In this document: piece by piece, positions 24,591 to 37,890 of the stretch
How the letters are laid out: each line of letters opens with the position of its first letter
Numbering within the stretch: position 1 is the first letter of the stretch
NCBI GenBank assembly: GCA_023079485.1
Contig: CM041084.1
Location: forward strand, 12,770,609-12,834,608
Reading direction: 5' to 3'
Origin: Archilochus colubris
Taxonomy: Eukaryota; Chordata; Aves; Apodiformes; Trochilidae
DNA length: 64,000 bases
Position numbers and translations under genes: made by a program
The notes under the pieces: model-generated
Seen by the model: only the letters and a program-made list of their open reading frames with translations
Told to the model about the DNA's origin: nothing
Database searches by the model: none

Positions 24591-25715
24591 CTCTTAAGAA
24601 TAATGATAGAGATTGGATATGCTCCAATTCTTTGCTGGAGTGATAGAATTCTTCTATTTATAGTAAACCGATACCACTTCAGTGGACTACCATAAATGTA
24701 TGTGGTATTTTCAGATTATTGCTCTGAAAGGTCTTCTTCAAGTATCTGCCAGTTTTTCATACAACTCATTTTCCATGGAGTCTGGTTATTAGCACCAAAG
24801 CAAGGCGTTATTCAGCTATATATGAATTTTATCTCATACCAATCCAATTTACTAGCTACATGCTTAAGCAAAAAACTTATCCTCTCCTGAGAATACTCCA
24901 AAGACGTAACCTTTAAAGTAATATTAGCACTGATAAAGAATTCAAACTTTAAGGTGTAAGTCCATAAAATAAAAAAGTGAGCTTTTTATGCTCCCAGATT
25001 GAATTTGATTTGCTCTCGTTTCATTCCCTGAGGCATAAAGGATATTTACTTCAGCTTATTATGTTACCAGCTTTTTCACCTGTCCCTAAATCAACAGCCC
25101 TTTCCCTTTTCCATTTTTACAATTCCATAAACATCTGTTTGCTTCTCTCTTATCCCATAACAAAAATCCAGCATATGAAAAATATTGGAAGGAATTGGTT
25201 TTATTCATGTTACTTGGAGAAGTGTGAGAAATGCCTCCATAACCAGTCTGTGTTACAAATTGCATGTTAGAGTAAAGCATGATTTCTGTCACCATATTCA
25301 TGTTTTATTTTCACCCAAAACACCCAGTTTTAGTTCTTAAAATAACAAAAAGAGTGTTGATGATGACAAGAAAATGGAAGTTGTTTATATGTGTTCTGTT
25401 CGTATTACTTGTACACAGTTAGCAGGTGGGGACCAGGCTATGTAGGACTGCAAGTGGTTATATAGCTAAACAATGAATGAAATCCAGTTCTATAATGAGA
25501 ACTATAATGAAATTGATGGGGTTTCATATGAGAAAATAAATATATTTCTGCCCTTCTTATAGCAGGACTAGAAACTATTATTTTTCATAAGCAAACACTG
25601 CTCTCTAACATGAGCTGCTTCTTGTACTGTTGCACTTCCTGAGGTTGATTTTCACACAGAGGTAGAAGGAAACTTGGCTTTTATACTTTGTGCTTCTTTG
25701 TCTTTTGTGTTTTAG

Positions 25716-25789
25716 GGAGAGGGAATCGGGTTTCCAGCTCCAGTGGATTTTCAACTAAACTCCACAAAACTTTGTAGTGCATTTTAAAA
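25716..25789 (+). other. Possible 74-bp exon by splice signals (weak)
   Basis: A strong pyrimidine tract and acceptor (CTTCTTTGTCTTTTGTGTTTTAG) precede this interval, and A|GTAAGT follows. Frame 1 reads 23 codons (beginning GEGIGFPAPVD) before a TAA 3 nt from the donor; the other frames also close. If it is an exon, it is more likely part of a non-coding RNA or a terminal segment. No homology is recognised. Confidence 0.15.
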
Positions 25790-26235
25790 GTAAGTTTTTT
25801 GTAGGATCTATAATAAGGCATTTCAGGTCAATTCATTAATCAGTTCTCTTAGGAATGCTTTAATTACAGTGTTCTGAAACCAGAGGGAAATATGGTAAAT
25901 ACTGTAGAACCAACAGACCAATATTGCTAATTAATATGGATTGCAGGAGAAAGTGTTGACTAAAAAGCCTTGGATGAATTCTCGGAGGGATAATGAATTA
26001 TGATCAAGGGGGATTTATTAAAAATAGACCTGCTAACAATACTAAAATTCTGTGAACTTTCTAACACCTTCAAGTCTTTTACAAACTTTTAACAAACATG
26101 AATTAATTCTCCAAACATTTTAAGATCTTAGGCAACTACTATTACCCCAACTAAATATACTTACAATATTCCACATTGACAGGCTTGCCAAAAATGCAGT
26201 TCTTGCCTTGAGGACATACGTTGCCTGTGTTTTGA

Positions 26236-26276
26236 GTTGGTTTGGTTTTTGGTTTGTTTTTTTTTTTTTTTTTGTC
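26236..26276. repeat. T-rich (GGTTT / poly-T) tract
   Basis: GTTTGGTTTTTGG-type units run into a T-run of about 18. It is the reverse-complement counterpart of the A-rich tracts seen elsewhere in the window. Confidence 0.85.
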
Positions 26277-29200
26277 TTTGTATGCCAGACCTCTCTCCTT
26301 TAGAGCCTTATCCAAAACCTAAAAAAAATCAGCAAGAGCCATACATCTGACCTCATGGGGCTTTGAATTGCCCACAGAGAGCTATAGCAGACTGTTAATC
26401 AGGGCTACTGCCAGTAAAAATATTACATTACAATTAAACAGAAAAGTTGTGGTATTGTGTGTAAGAGCCAATTGTCCTTTATCCTACATCAGGGTAGTGT
26501 TTGGACGGCAGAAGTAAGTAAGTACTGTTTATGATGGCTTCATCCTCAAGTACTAGACCAGAGCTTTTGTGTAATATGAAAACATGGCATACTACTTCTG
26601 ATTATTTTTGTGTGAAATAAAGTAGTATGTTCTTATTACTAAATAACAACTTTTTCAAAAGTATTGATGACAGCTCCAACTATGCTGTTAAATCCTAGGT
26701 ATTTTGTGCCTCTTCAGAATACCTCAAAATTTTTTAACTGCCATATTACCTTATTAATTTGATAAGTCTTTTTATGCACATGCCTATTTATGTGTCCAAC
26801 ACATTTTATTTGCTGGTTAATTTCAACTGTTTCTTTGTGCTGTTTGAAATGTGCAATGATTCACTTCCAAATATGTTTACCTTTTGGTTCTACTGAGGCA
26901 TCCAAACCTAAGACAGAGTAGGACAAGAACTTCACATATAAGAGACCCATTTACTTTGTCTGGTTTTTGTGTGTAAAAAAGGACTTAGTTTATGATCTGC
27001 TAGAATGGGAATTATCTTACTTTTTATAATATATGTTGTGCATTTTGTACATTGATAAAATTCCTTTTGCGTTGAAAGGTAGTTCAGTTATACCAAGAGG
27101 CTCACTTAATGATTCTTTTCCGGTTTTCACTTATGGTCAGTTCTAAGTGCTTTGATTACAAGAACAAAGTAAAATTGGGAAATCCACCATGACTCAGATG
27201 AAAATCTGCCAAATGCATACGATATCTGGTGCAGAAGTGTGTGTGCAATCTACCCCTACTTTTATTTATTTTTATATTAAATCATTGCTTTAGCTCAACT
27301 TACGAGTAGAACATTTTATCAACAGTCCAGACAGAATCCTGATATCAACAATGTTGCAGATAATCTTGCAAAATGGAGCTCTGAATGGTCACCAGAGGGC
27401 ACAAAATGCCTTTGAATAAATGTAAGTGGAAGATGTATACCAACATCCTCTTACTTCATCTCTGAGGCTTTATAAAATCCCATTTTTTTCCTGTTTAAAT
27501 AGCACTTTGTTGTCTTCAGAAGTAAATAATACAACCTAGTGTCACGTTTTGCCTCTCATTTGAAACTAGATACCTATATTTACCTTGGTGAATAAATTCA
27601 AACATATAAAGAAATTTCTACTCTATTCCTTTGTTTGAGAACTAACCTCCATTAAAAAAAGACGTATTTGTAACTTTAAGGTAGTCATGGAATAATTCAT
27701 ACTAAATAATGTCATCCTGTTGAAGCTTGTGAAGGCCTTGTTCATTTCAAAGGTTGACCCATTGTTGTCTCTCTACTTCTGGGCCAAAAACAGAGAAGCA
27801 GAATTACTAGTGTTGTTAGTTCCCTTCCTTTGAGGTTCAAAGATGATTTGTCACAGGCAATTTCCAACACAGGTTCATAACTTGGCTATAGTCTTCAGTA
27901 GTGCCGATCTCTCATCTTGTATTGTGACTGCCAATAAGATAAGCACAGGCTCTACCAAGAAATACAGCTTTTCTTTCAATTCCTTACTTCATGCTCCCTT
28001 TGACTAGCCTGTGCTCTCCAAGCTTAGGTAAAGCACTACGTCCATAAGTGATAAAATATATTCACTGACAAGGTCTATGACCAAGTAGCAAAGCATTTGA
28101 TTTTTATAATATTTCTTATCATCCTGATTCCACCACTGTGGCTGTGACCACCTAATCAGACCAAAATCCAGCTTGGATAGTATATAAATTTCCCCTTATC
28201 CATCTAAAAATGAAGTGGAATAAAATATAGTTTGGTTACGGGGTAAGCATTTGAGCTACTGTACTGATGACAAGATCTGGACAAAACATAAATAAATCCA
28301 CTATTGAGATCAGATGGAAACATGTTCAGCAGAATGTTCTTATGAAAATATAGTAATTTCTTAATGAATGAATCCACTTCTGGAAACAATATGTCCTGAA
28401 TCACATTTGTAGAATGCGGATGCATGCATAGTACTTTGCCCTAGGTATAATGATTTTTTCATGGTCTGTGGTTGGCACCAATGACTTTAACAGGATACCA
28501 GTTCAAAAAGTTGCTCTTCACTGTAGTTGAGGCTTTTGTTTTTGGTGCAGAATGTCCATCAGCCTGTGGTTATTGCAGAGACATTCTGTACTCCAAAATG
28601 TATTCTAATATCAATGCTGTCAGGTAAAACAGAGGCGATTCTGATGAAATATCTTTTTAGATTTCAGTATCAAATACTGCAATGAATTACAAGGCAATTC
28701 CCTAAGGTGACTATGAAAGTCTTCCAAATTAAGCATGTTGTTAAACTAAATTAAAATGTCCAAAAAAACCAGATAAACCAGATTAAAGTCTGATCCTACT
28801 CCAACCTTAATTCCTACTGCTGTAAAATTATATCATTGCAGCATGCAGAACAGCGAATTAAAGATGAAGTGCCAGCTTTAAATTTAATTTCCTCACATTT
28901 TCCAGTTTCAGATTATCTAATAGTAACAGCATGACTGACACTTCACAGGCATGCCTGAAAATAAATTCCACTAAACCAGGACCTCTGTTGCCAATATCTT
29001 GGTTGTCTCTCTCATGGGCTCCACTGAGTGAACAGATCAGGGACGAGGTGGAATAGAGGAATGTTTGAATGAAATACTAAAACTAAGGACCTTTAAGACA
29101 AGCACAGACTAAAGATGGAGAATTAGAGACACTCAGATTAGGTGTTATCTGAGGAACTAAAATATCTCTTTGCTTCTGCTTTTAAAAGCCACCTCAGGAA

Positions 29201-30192
29201 GTGCTGCCTGAGAGAAAAGCCTCCTGGTCGGTGCCAAAAATCTGGGCTTGTGTTTCTGGAGTGGGTTGAAAACCATGGTAAAGCATTTTAGCACACATGA
29301 GAAGCTGTCCAGTAGTGTCTTAATCTCACTGCAAATACAGTCCCATTCATGCACAGAAAAAAAGGGAGTTTAGCTACTCCTAAGCATGTATATTTGAGGC
29401 ACTGACGATATTTACTCATCTGCTTCAGATATGCCATAATACATTATTTTTCTTAGTATACCTCCTATAGCCTTACTGAGTCATTCCTCAAGTTAAAAGT
29501 TAGCTGGAAATCAGCTCCATATTCAGAGCTATTAGGCTGAACTAGGGACTCTCACTTTAAAAGTTATAAAATAGTTTTCCTTGGACATAAGAGTTGCTTG
29601 CACATGACCCACTAGGTTTTTTGTCTGTGGGAGAATTATATAATTAAAAAAGACTAAACAAATATGCACAGCATTCAATAAATAAAGGAACCACAAACCA
29701 TGTAGTCTATAAATCAAACAAACAAAGAAAACTCATAATCTACAGGAGACAACAGATAAATGTGAGGGTAGGCTGATGGAAGAGCACCACTCAGGGTCAT
29801 CTTTCTGCAGAACACATCACACTTCATACAAGTTCTTTTTGCCTAAGGATATTACCCTTTTGTTAGCAATTTAGACCCATCCTAGTTTTTATGATGATTA
29901 AGTGAAAACACAGAGTTTTAGCCTACACTGCAGAAAAGTAAAATAAACAATCAAATAGGTGAGTATAAGTACAATGTCTCCAAAAGAAGTATATTGAATT
30001 TTCTTTTTCATCAACCATTTTAACCTTTGTTTTTAAATATATGAAACTAGAGGGGTGTCATATTGTCATAAGGATTTATTTATTTTCTTATATTTATTTG
30101 TATGAGGAATTCCAAAGTGTTCAGGCTTAGACAAATGTGGAACATTAAACAAATACAAACATATTTCAAAGCAGGTGATCTTAGAATAAACT

Positions 30193-30210
30193 ATGCAAAT
30201 TAATTTGCAT
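30193..30210. promoter_or_regulatory. Perfect 18-bp palindrome of two POU octamers
   Basis: ATGCAAATTAATTTGCAT is exactly self-complementary. It consists of the octamer ATGCAAAT followed head-on by its reverse complement ATTTGCAT, sharing a central TTAA/TAATT core. The octamer is the known binding site of POU-domain (Oct) proteins. The arrangement resembles dimer sites, but binding here is inference. Confidence 0.4.
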
Positions 30211-30709
30211 GCTACTATCTTATTTCCTTATGCTTAATATTTAGGATAACCTATCAACAGAGTAAATGAGGATACTTAATATCTAAGAGAGGGACATCTA
30301 TAAAATCTACTTAAATCAGGAGAGGTGTGTCCACCTGAAGTATCTTGATAACATTGTTTGACCTTGCCTATTAGAAAGATATCCTAACCATGGATGTGGG
30401 TACATATCCTGGAAGCAAGAAAGGGATTCTTTCAGTACTTGCCACTTGGGTGGGCAGTGAGCTAAGGTGAATCACTGTATTTTACAAAACAAAGCTTTTG
30501 TAAGGGATGTAGGACACAAGTGTTCTACATTTTGCATCTCTGAATGCTGGTAAACAATATTTAAATCTAGGCCATCCTGTTTCCAAGAAAGCATCCTAAG
30601 CACTGATTTCTTACTCAGGAAATTTGTTAGAACGTCTCATTTTAATAGCAGTTTGTAAAGCAGGATTAAAAGAAGATCCCCAAGATGCCTGATATACTCT
30701 GAATATTAG

Positions 30710-31006
30710 AAACTGTGTTTACATCTCTTTAGGGTGGAGAAAGAAGCTGAACCAGTTTGCAGAGTTTCTTTTGAGCGCTCACAGGACTCATTGGAGAAAG
30801 ATACATTAAAAAAGACAACTCCTTTCTCCTTCTCTGTTTTCTACAAGTCCCTCTCTACCAAAGCTGTTTTGAGAGAAGCTTCTGGCTCAAGACTCCCAGA
30901 GGAGATGAATACAGTGGTGACAGTGAGCACTCAGCTCCACAGCACAGTCGAGACAGTTCTGGACCTGTCCACTGAAATCTGGCTTCCAGGCCTAAGGGAC
31001 AGTTGA
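30710..31006 (+). other. 99-codon open frame with relatively high GC (unidentified)
   Basis: The frame is open from just after a TAG at 30707 to the TGA at 31004-31006, with no ATG near its start. A plausible acceptor (TTACATCTCTTTAG) ends at 30732, so it could be a 3'-terminal exon reading from about GTG 30734. The product is hydrophilic and rich in S, T, E and K, without a recognised domain. Base composition is clearly richer in G+C than the surrounding DNA. Chance remains the simplest explanation. Confidence 0.15.
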
Positions 31007-32747
31007 GTGTCTGTTTTAAAAGCCTACATTCCAGATTTCAGCCTTTATGTTACTTTTTTCTTCACTCTAATCAGTAAAGTATTGAGTCAGAAAAACCACT
31101 TCAAATGAAACAAACCCAAAAGTACTGACTTTAGGCCTTATTATCTTCTCATGTGCTCCCGATTTCAACGAAATTGGTGCTACAGAAATGAATAAGATTG
31201 TGTCAAAGTATAGTAACATTAAAATAAGTAAATAAAATAATGAAAAACTCATACATTTTCCAGCATTTTGCTGTGCGATTTGTTGTTCTTAGTAGCTGCT
31301 TAATTGTAAATATAGCAGCCTTGTTGAAGAAAACAGAAATACGTTAATTAAGAAACACATCTATAAAATCAAACAGGAAACTGGAAAATGCCATCTGCCC
31401 ACCTTTTAATTCTCTCAAAACCCTTATTTCCTTGAAAGGTGTGTTTTTTCTGAAAGTGGGTCAAGTAAGAGGAAAGGATTTGCCAAGTCACTGCAGCCTT
31501 GACCAAGATCGATTGCTACCTTCCTACCACAATATGAACATGAGTGACCCTATTCATCCATTTCCTGAAAAGAAAATAAGAAAAGCCAGAAGTATTCAAA
31601 GTAAAATTGTAATTGGACCCTACAGTAGTTCCAAAAACAATGGAAGCTAACATAATGATTCATTTTGGCTACTCTGTTATATCATTTGTTCTTCCTTGGC
31701 CCTATAAACTGGTACATAATGACTTTTAGAAAATATAGGAAAGTTAGAAACAGAAACCAGATGTTCAGAACCCATGATACCTTTCCCTTATTTCCTCTGA
31801 ATTTGAAAAGAAAAATCAGCAGCATTTGTGAATGTAACTTTCTAATGTTAAAATAAATTCATGTGTTCTATTAGCTGATTGTGACAGTAACTCTTCATTT
31901 CCCCCTTTCTGTTCTCAAAGTGGTGAATTGATATGACACAATGCAGAAGCATTTTCAAACACATCACATGAAAACTTAAAGTGTATCTGTAATACATTAG
32001 TTTCTGAAAACTTAGATGTCCACATAATGGTCCGTATCTATACAATTCTGCAAGAAAAATAATCCAAGCAGATCTGAGCTAACATCTGTCTACAATATCA
32101 GATACTTAAGCAAATGCACTGGTCATGACTGTCCAGAGAATAAGTTGAAAATGACAGGAAATAAAAATTTTTAACAGTTACAATATATCATATAGAAAAT
32201 TGATTTCTGGTATTTAAAAAGAAAGGTTTAACAGTGTTGTTTTGTGGAGACATTCAAAATGTTATATCTTGTCTTTATGAAAACAATGTATGGACTAAAC
32301 ATTAAGTTTCAACTTTACAGAAATGTTATCTGAAGAAATTTTGGGGGGGGATAAGGTTACAATGCAACATAAATTTTCAGACAGCACCAGAATATGACCT
32401 ACCAGCAACTCCCAAGAAACAGCAAGATTCAGAGAACAAAAACAAATTCGAAAAATTGCAGCTTAATGTAGATTGATGAAGTTGATTTGGTTGCGGTACC
32501 TTACAAATCAACACTGTCACATTTCTCCAGATGTTAATAAGTTCCATTTGCATATAGTTTATTCTCTAAGTGGCTCAGGCACACAGTGAATGTGCCAGTT
32601 GCCCAAGGACAAAATAAAGAGAAAATATTTCATTTGCATATACTAGCATTTGGTACCATGAACTCTAAGAGCTCTGCTGCGGTAAGTCAAATATTCACAG
32701 CTTATAGATATAACCTTTATTTCAGTAGCATAAAATCTATAGGTATC

Positions 32748-32795
32748 AAAAAAAAAAAAAACCAAAAACAAAACAAAACAACAACAAAAAAAACC
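32748..32795. repeat. A-rich simple repeat (A-run, AAAAC and AAC units)
   Basis: A 13-base A-run is followed by CC- and C-interrupted A-runs. No retroposed gene body is recognisable to its left. Confidence 0.9.
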
Positions 32796-35700
32796 AGAGG
32801 CATATAAAATCCCATCTGATTAGATACCCAAAACATCAGGATGCTGCAGCACCACTAAACACCACTGACCACTGATAATTGTTTTGTTGGCACGGTTAAG
32901 CCCAAAACATCACGGTCTTCTTTCTTACCCATACCTGAAATATCTCTTTATTCTTAGGGACTTCATGTGATGAACATAGCATCATTAATAAGTCTCCTTA
33001 AAAATAAATATTTTTTAAAATATTCTAAATACTATGAAAAAATTGAGTTTGGTTGACTTACTCCTTTACAAAAATTATTTAATTCCTGCAATATATTTTC
33101 ATCTTTCCTTAAAAAAACCTGAAGGCATAAAATTAGTGCATTTTGGGTTGCAAAAATAATGCTTGATTAGGAATAGATATTTGTATGAATTTATGTTTGG
33201 AAATGTCAAAATGCCTCTGGCTTAACAAAAAAGCATTTGCAATCAAATTCCTCTTCATATGCCTCCATTATGGCCCCTCACGCTGCTTTCATGGCTTTTT
33301 CCAAGTCTTTTACATTAGTTGATCTCTCCTACTGACATTCAAAGGGGTGAGGTAAAAAAGGTAGAGGTAAAAAAGGGGCAAGGTAAAGAAGAGAAATATC
33401 ACTCTCATTTTCCTGCTGGAAACTTGGAGTTTCATTGGAAGGATTTCAGTATTCATTAGGAGGGGAAAAGCCATCTTCATCAAGAATAAATCACCCAGAA
33501 ACTTTCACTCATCTCTGAAAATCACATGAGAGCAACTTCCCTAGTTTGCATGCTCCTGAATGACTGGATGAAGGACAATCAGGCTTGGGAAAAAAAGTGA
33601 ATTCCTGTATACACTGGAATTTTGTGACAATTTTTTCGTAGATATTATTTTATTTCTGGTTCGCTTCGGTAGCTGCCATTATCACTGAAGCTCCTGTGAC
33701 TTCAGAAGAAACTTCTATGAATAACCATTGTTTAATCAGTAGAGTTATGGAAATTGATTTTAAGTAGGAAGGAATAGAGAGGGTAAAAGATGGAAAGGTT
33801 GGATCAAATGAGGATAAACACAGTTTAGCAAGGATCACCTTAGGTGGCATTTTACTAACTACACAGATCAGATTTCAGATAGATTCAAGATACCATCAAT
33901 TATTTTAAGCTGCCTTTATAAAATAACTGCAATAGAGTTTGGCTCCACTATCTGTCTCTGGAGTTTTCCAGTGTAGATGTGAAATGCTACTGATTCACTG
34001 TGGTATGTTTTGAATGTATTTTGCAATCTTACAGTGTTATTAGGCAAGATGGAAAATAAGTTAGAACTCATGTTGAAAAATGTTACATATATGTATATAT
34101 TGAAGAATTTTCTATTCAGTTTATAAGAAAAGCCAAATTTTTAGCATTTTCTCCTTTTTTTCTTAAGAAAATAAAAGAATTTACAGTAAATGCAAGCAGA
34201 CAATCTTGTCATGTTCAGTCACCAGCCTCCTGAATCAAAAAGTTCTCTCAGTGTGTAATTCAGGAGCTCTGAAATGTGGATTATTGACACAGCAGACCTC
34301 ATTGTCTCTTGTAGAGCCATTATGGTCTTAGTTGTCAATGAGAGTTTGCTTATTAGAAAAATAATATGCTGTATGTGGGGGATATGATCCAGTGGGTGAA
34401 CAAAATAAAGACAGATGGGAATAGATTATCTCTGGCATATTTCACTCCAAGGCAGGCTTTACAGTTAGAAAATAAAGTATTTCATACACTGACAAGAATT
34501 TACTAAGTTTTATGAAATACCAAATTGTCTAGGTGATATATAATGGGCAGAAGGCTCAGAAGGTTGATGGATATAAATTCATATCTCTTTCAAGTTCAGT
34601 ACCCTGGTGATTCAAAGAAAGTGGGCATTGGGAGCATTACATAAATATATGACAGACATTCAGTGTAATCAATCCACTATATAAATATTGTTACACCACT
34701 GACTTTGTTATTATTAAAAATATATACAAGTGAGCGAGTAAATAAATCAACATTTTATTTATTTCTGAGATAGGTCTAATCTTTTTTATTGTAATTAAAG
34801 TGAGGATACACTCTTCTTTGACAGTGATAGTTTTCTAGTTTTCCTGTATACTTAAAGATAAGACATGGCGAGAAGTTATCTTACAATGAGAGATCCAAAA
34901 TTCAAAGCATGGAAGAAAATTAATGGGAAGTTATGCTCCCTTCAGACATTGGTAACAAACAGTTTTGGTTAGTTTACTTTTACTGATAAATCTCATATGT
35001 ATTAGAAGGGAAAGTTAGTGTTAAATAGCACTTAAGGTCAATTCTTTATTTAACTGAATTTATTTCAGTTAAAAGCCAATGACAGATGAGACTTTTTAGA
35101 AACTAAAGGTTGCTTCAGGAATTGTAGTGGCTGATTGCTTCTCTCTGATTAATTACACCAGATTTTTCAGTAGTATCAGAGTTTCCTGGGGAGGATACAA
35201 TTCAAACTAAGCACATTCATGTCTGATATTTTGTGTCAGCATTGAGAGGTCTGCTACAGATTCAAGTCTGTACATTCTATTAAACTATGAAACCTCATAG
35301 AAAGATTTATGACAGTGGCAACTTTGTAACTATTCAACATTGACAGGTTTCTGTGGGAGTTAAATATTTTTCACTTTAAGAAATAATAGTGAGGAAAATA
35401 TCACATGTGGAAATCATTAGAGCATTTTTACACCTTAACTGATGTGTTGGTTCTATCTCAACTCAGGCTATGGTTTAAAAGTAGGAGCTGGCTATCCTAT
35501 GATTAAATAAAAAACATGTTTTCAGTGCAGGAAAGAAAATCAGCAGTTTTCAAATCCTCAATCTCATTTTACAGGCATAAAACCAGTTTGGTCCACATGG
35601 TATTTCCCAGACTTCCACAACACTAGTGATGAAAACTGTATGAAAAGCAAACCCATTGGTAGCTGTATTTAGCAGATGGTCAGAAGAATCTGATACTTCA

Positions 35701-37890
35701 GAGCAAAAGATACAGATAAAAGCCATTTTTTTTCTTTACATTCACCTCAGTGAATCAAAAGTATCTCTGCCTTTGCATGGCAGGTATGGCTTCTACATTT
35801 TTCTTTCTGTTACCTTGCTGCAGCATTATGATTTATGCTGCCTTATCTTCACATACATCCACATACATTCAGATCACTGAATCATGTAATAATCATCAGA
35901 TTATCTAAGATTCTAGGCACAAAAAGAAAAAGAAAAGAATGGTATGATGCATCTTTCCTTTACTGGATCACCAATAAATAATTAGCCAAAATAAGTATAA
36001 CAAAATGCAGTATCATTCACTTTAATGATAAAATTTAGACAAGCATCAGCAAAAAAACCTCCAACAAAAATATATAGCAGTTTATTAACAGCATACTGAA
36101 GGAAAGATGTAAGTCCAGGTTAAAGTATACAACTAACAGATCATTGTCATATTTCATTAAAAATATCTGCTAAGAATAAGTATTATTCGCATCAGCTTCT
36201 CTATGAAAGTTAGCTAGGTATTTTAGTTTAGGAGAAATGCTCAGATTTAGTAGATATGATTTGCAAGTGAGACTGAACAAGTTAAAATCAAGTTGGCCCC
36301 TGGAGATGGTAGAAAGTAACAGCACTTTCTCATGAGAAGCAAAGGGAAGTGAAGAGGACAAAACAGAGAACCTTATGTTTGGTACAAAAGTGACACTAGG
36401 TACTCCATCAGTAAAATGGCTGATAGAAATACCATGTGCTAATACACAAGTATGCAAAGATAAGGATATTCACGTCACCTTAAATGATGCTTTAAACAAG
36501 TACCAGCTTGTCCTATTTGTCTAATTATATTCACAGCATAATTTCAGTTGTCATTCAAGTAATAACATTTGTTTTACTTTCCTCTCCTACCTAAGTAATA
36601 CATTATATATACAGCTATGAGAAAAACCCTTGCTTTCTTGCTAGCAGAATCCACAATATCTGCCTCCTCTGTCCATTTTAATAAAACACCAGTTATCTTT
36701 ACAAGCAATATACAAATATTGAAGAAAAACCCCCTTAGATTCTATAAATAATCTTCTTGGGTTTGCATCTCCTTTCCATGCACTGATATACTAACCTGTG
36801 GACAGAAAAAAGATAGAAGTCATACAAGCCAAACATCTTTCTGCTTTGGAATAACTTTTCCAGTATAAACTAAGCACTCATGCCAGCCCAGCTAAGCAAA
36901 ACTGAACAGCTAACTTCGAAGGGAGACCTTAAGAGAGAATATAAAAATACCACTGCAGCCATCCAGTCTCTCAAAATATCATTGCTGTAATTGCCAGAAT
37001 TATAGCTTGTGGTTAGCTGCCACATTCTTTGGTGCTCAACTCATGGTTATTGTGCTACCACAGTTTAAAACACTGGGCCAGAGCTCTTTTGCAATCCACA
37101 TAATGCTATATCTACTGCATGCACTACTGTATCAAACAACAAGCAAAGGCCTTTAGACAGTGTGCATTGAAATGGACCCACATAACCAATGACATTTTAG
37201 TTGAAAATACTGCAAACTGACGACATTCCTAAGGACATGTCTGAACCTTTGGTTCTTAGACAGAGTGTAATAATAATGAAAATAAACAGCACTTTGCATC
37301 TTTCAACTTCTGTGATCACAAAAAAGAAAAAAATATTTTTAATATATAAAAAGTTTCCCAAGACATTTTCTCAAATCTTCTTGCCACTGATAATGAAAGA
37401 AAATGAATAAAAGTCATGAGTGGGAACACAAATTTATCACACTGTTAACCCTGCTAAAACACTTGGTAATAGGACAAATAGTAAATGCATTAAATATTTA
37501 TTGATAAGAAATGTATTTCTTATCCATTTTGCAAATTCCCTGCTTCCTGAAAAATGATCAAATTAGGGGATACACAAATCATGGTGTTATGGGTCTTTTT
37601 AATTAATCTGTTATAATTTATACAATCAAACTTATTTTTAAGAGCACATGATTATTACCACAGTACTGGTGCACCAGTAGCTTCTGGATGATGTTCAGAA
37701 ATCACTTCAGTTTCCCTAGTTGTTTTAGGTATGTATATATAATACTACATATTTTTAACAGAGTGCTGCCACCATCTTATTGGATATGATCTGAGTTACA
37801 CATCATGGATGGAGCTGATGTGTGCTGGTGCTCATGGACAGACTCTGCAACTCTCCTGAGTATAGTTTCTTTCAAATTTAGCAAGATCAA
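32796..37890. other. Unique AT-rich non-coding block
   Basis: About 5.1 kb. It contains an imperfect AGGTAAAAAAGG repeat at about 33350-33390 and a 10-bp-arm inverted repeat at 35049-35073. Frames at 33650-33850, 35656-35880, 36170-36457 and 37201-37410 show no recognisable features. Confidence 0.5.
35049..35073. repeat. Short perfect inverted repeat (10-bp arms, 5-bp loop)
   Basis: TTTAACTGAA and TTCAGTTAAA flank TTTAT. It could form a small hairpin; no function is assigned. Confidence 0.6.

Larger units (their letters stand above)
21977..26235. other. Unique AT-rich non-coding block
   Basis: About 4.3 kb without a supported gene. It contains a possible conserved element (22590-23110), a 14-bp tandem duplication (23800-23826), T-rich tracts (23860-23935 and near 24145), a TA repeat and a splice-flanked interval at 25716-25789. 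Frames at 24696-24890, 24977-25270 and 25086-25301 look like chance. Confidence 0.5.
26277..32747. other. Long unique AT-rich non-coding block
   Basis: About 6.5 kb. It contains the octamer palindrome at 30193, an open frame at 30710-31006 and a G-run near 32342-32349. No transposon is recognised. Frames at 28204-28425, 29157-29354, 31432-31650, 31665-31856 and 31848-32045 show no domain. Confidence 0.5.

Noticed and set aside
32889..32925. GGCACGGTTAAGCCC, loosely like the 5' end of some bird LTRs
   Set aside because: Similarity is short, with no matching 3' terminus, TATA box or target duplication nearby.
33659..33675. TTCGCTTCGGTAGC, similar to the start of U6 snRNA
   Set aside because: Similarity stops after about 14 bases; the rest of U6 and a terminal T-run are absent.
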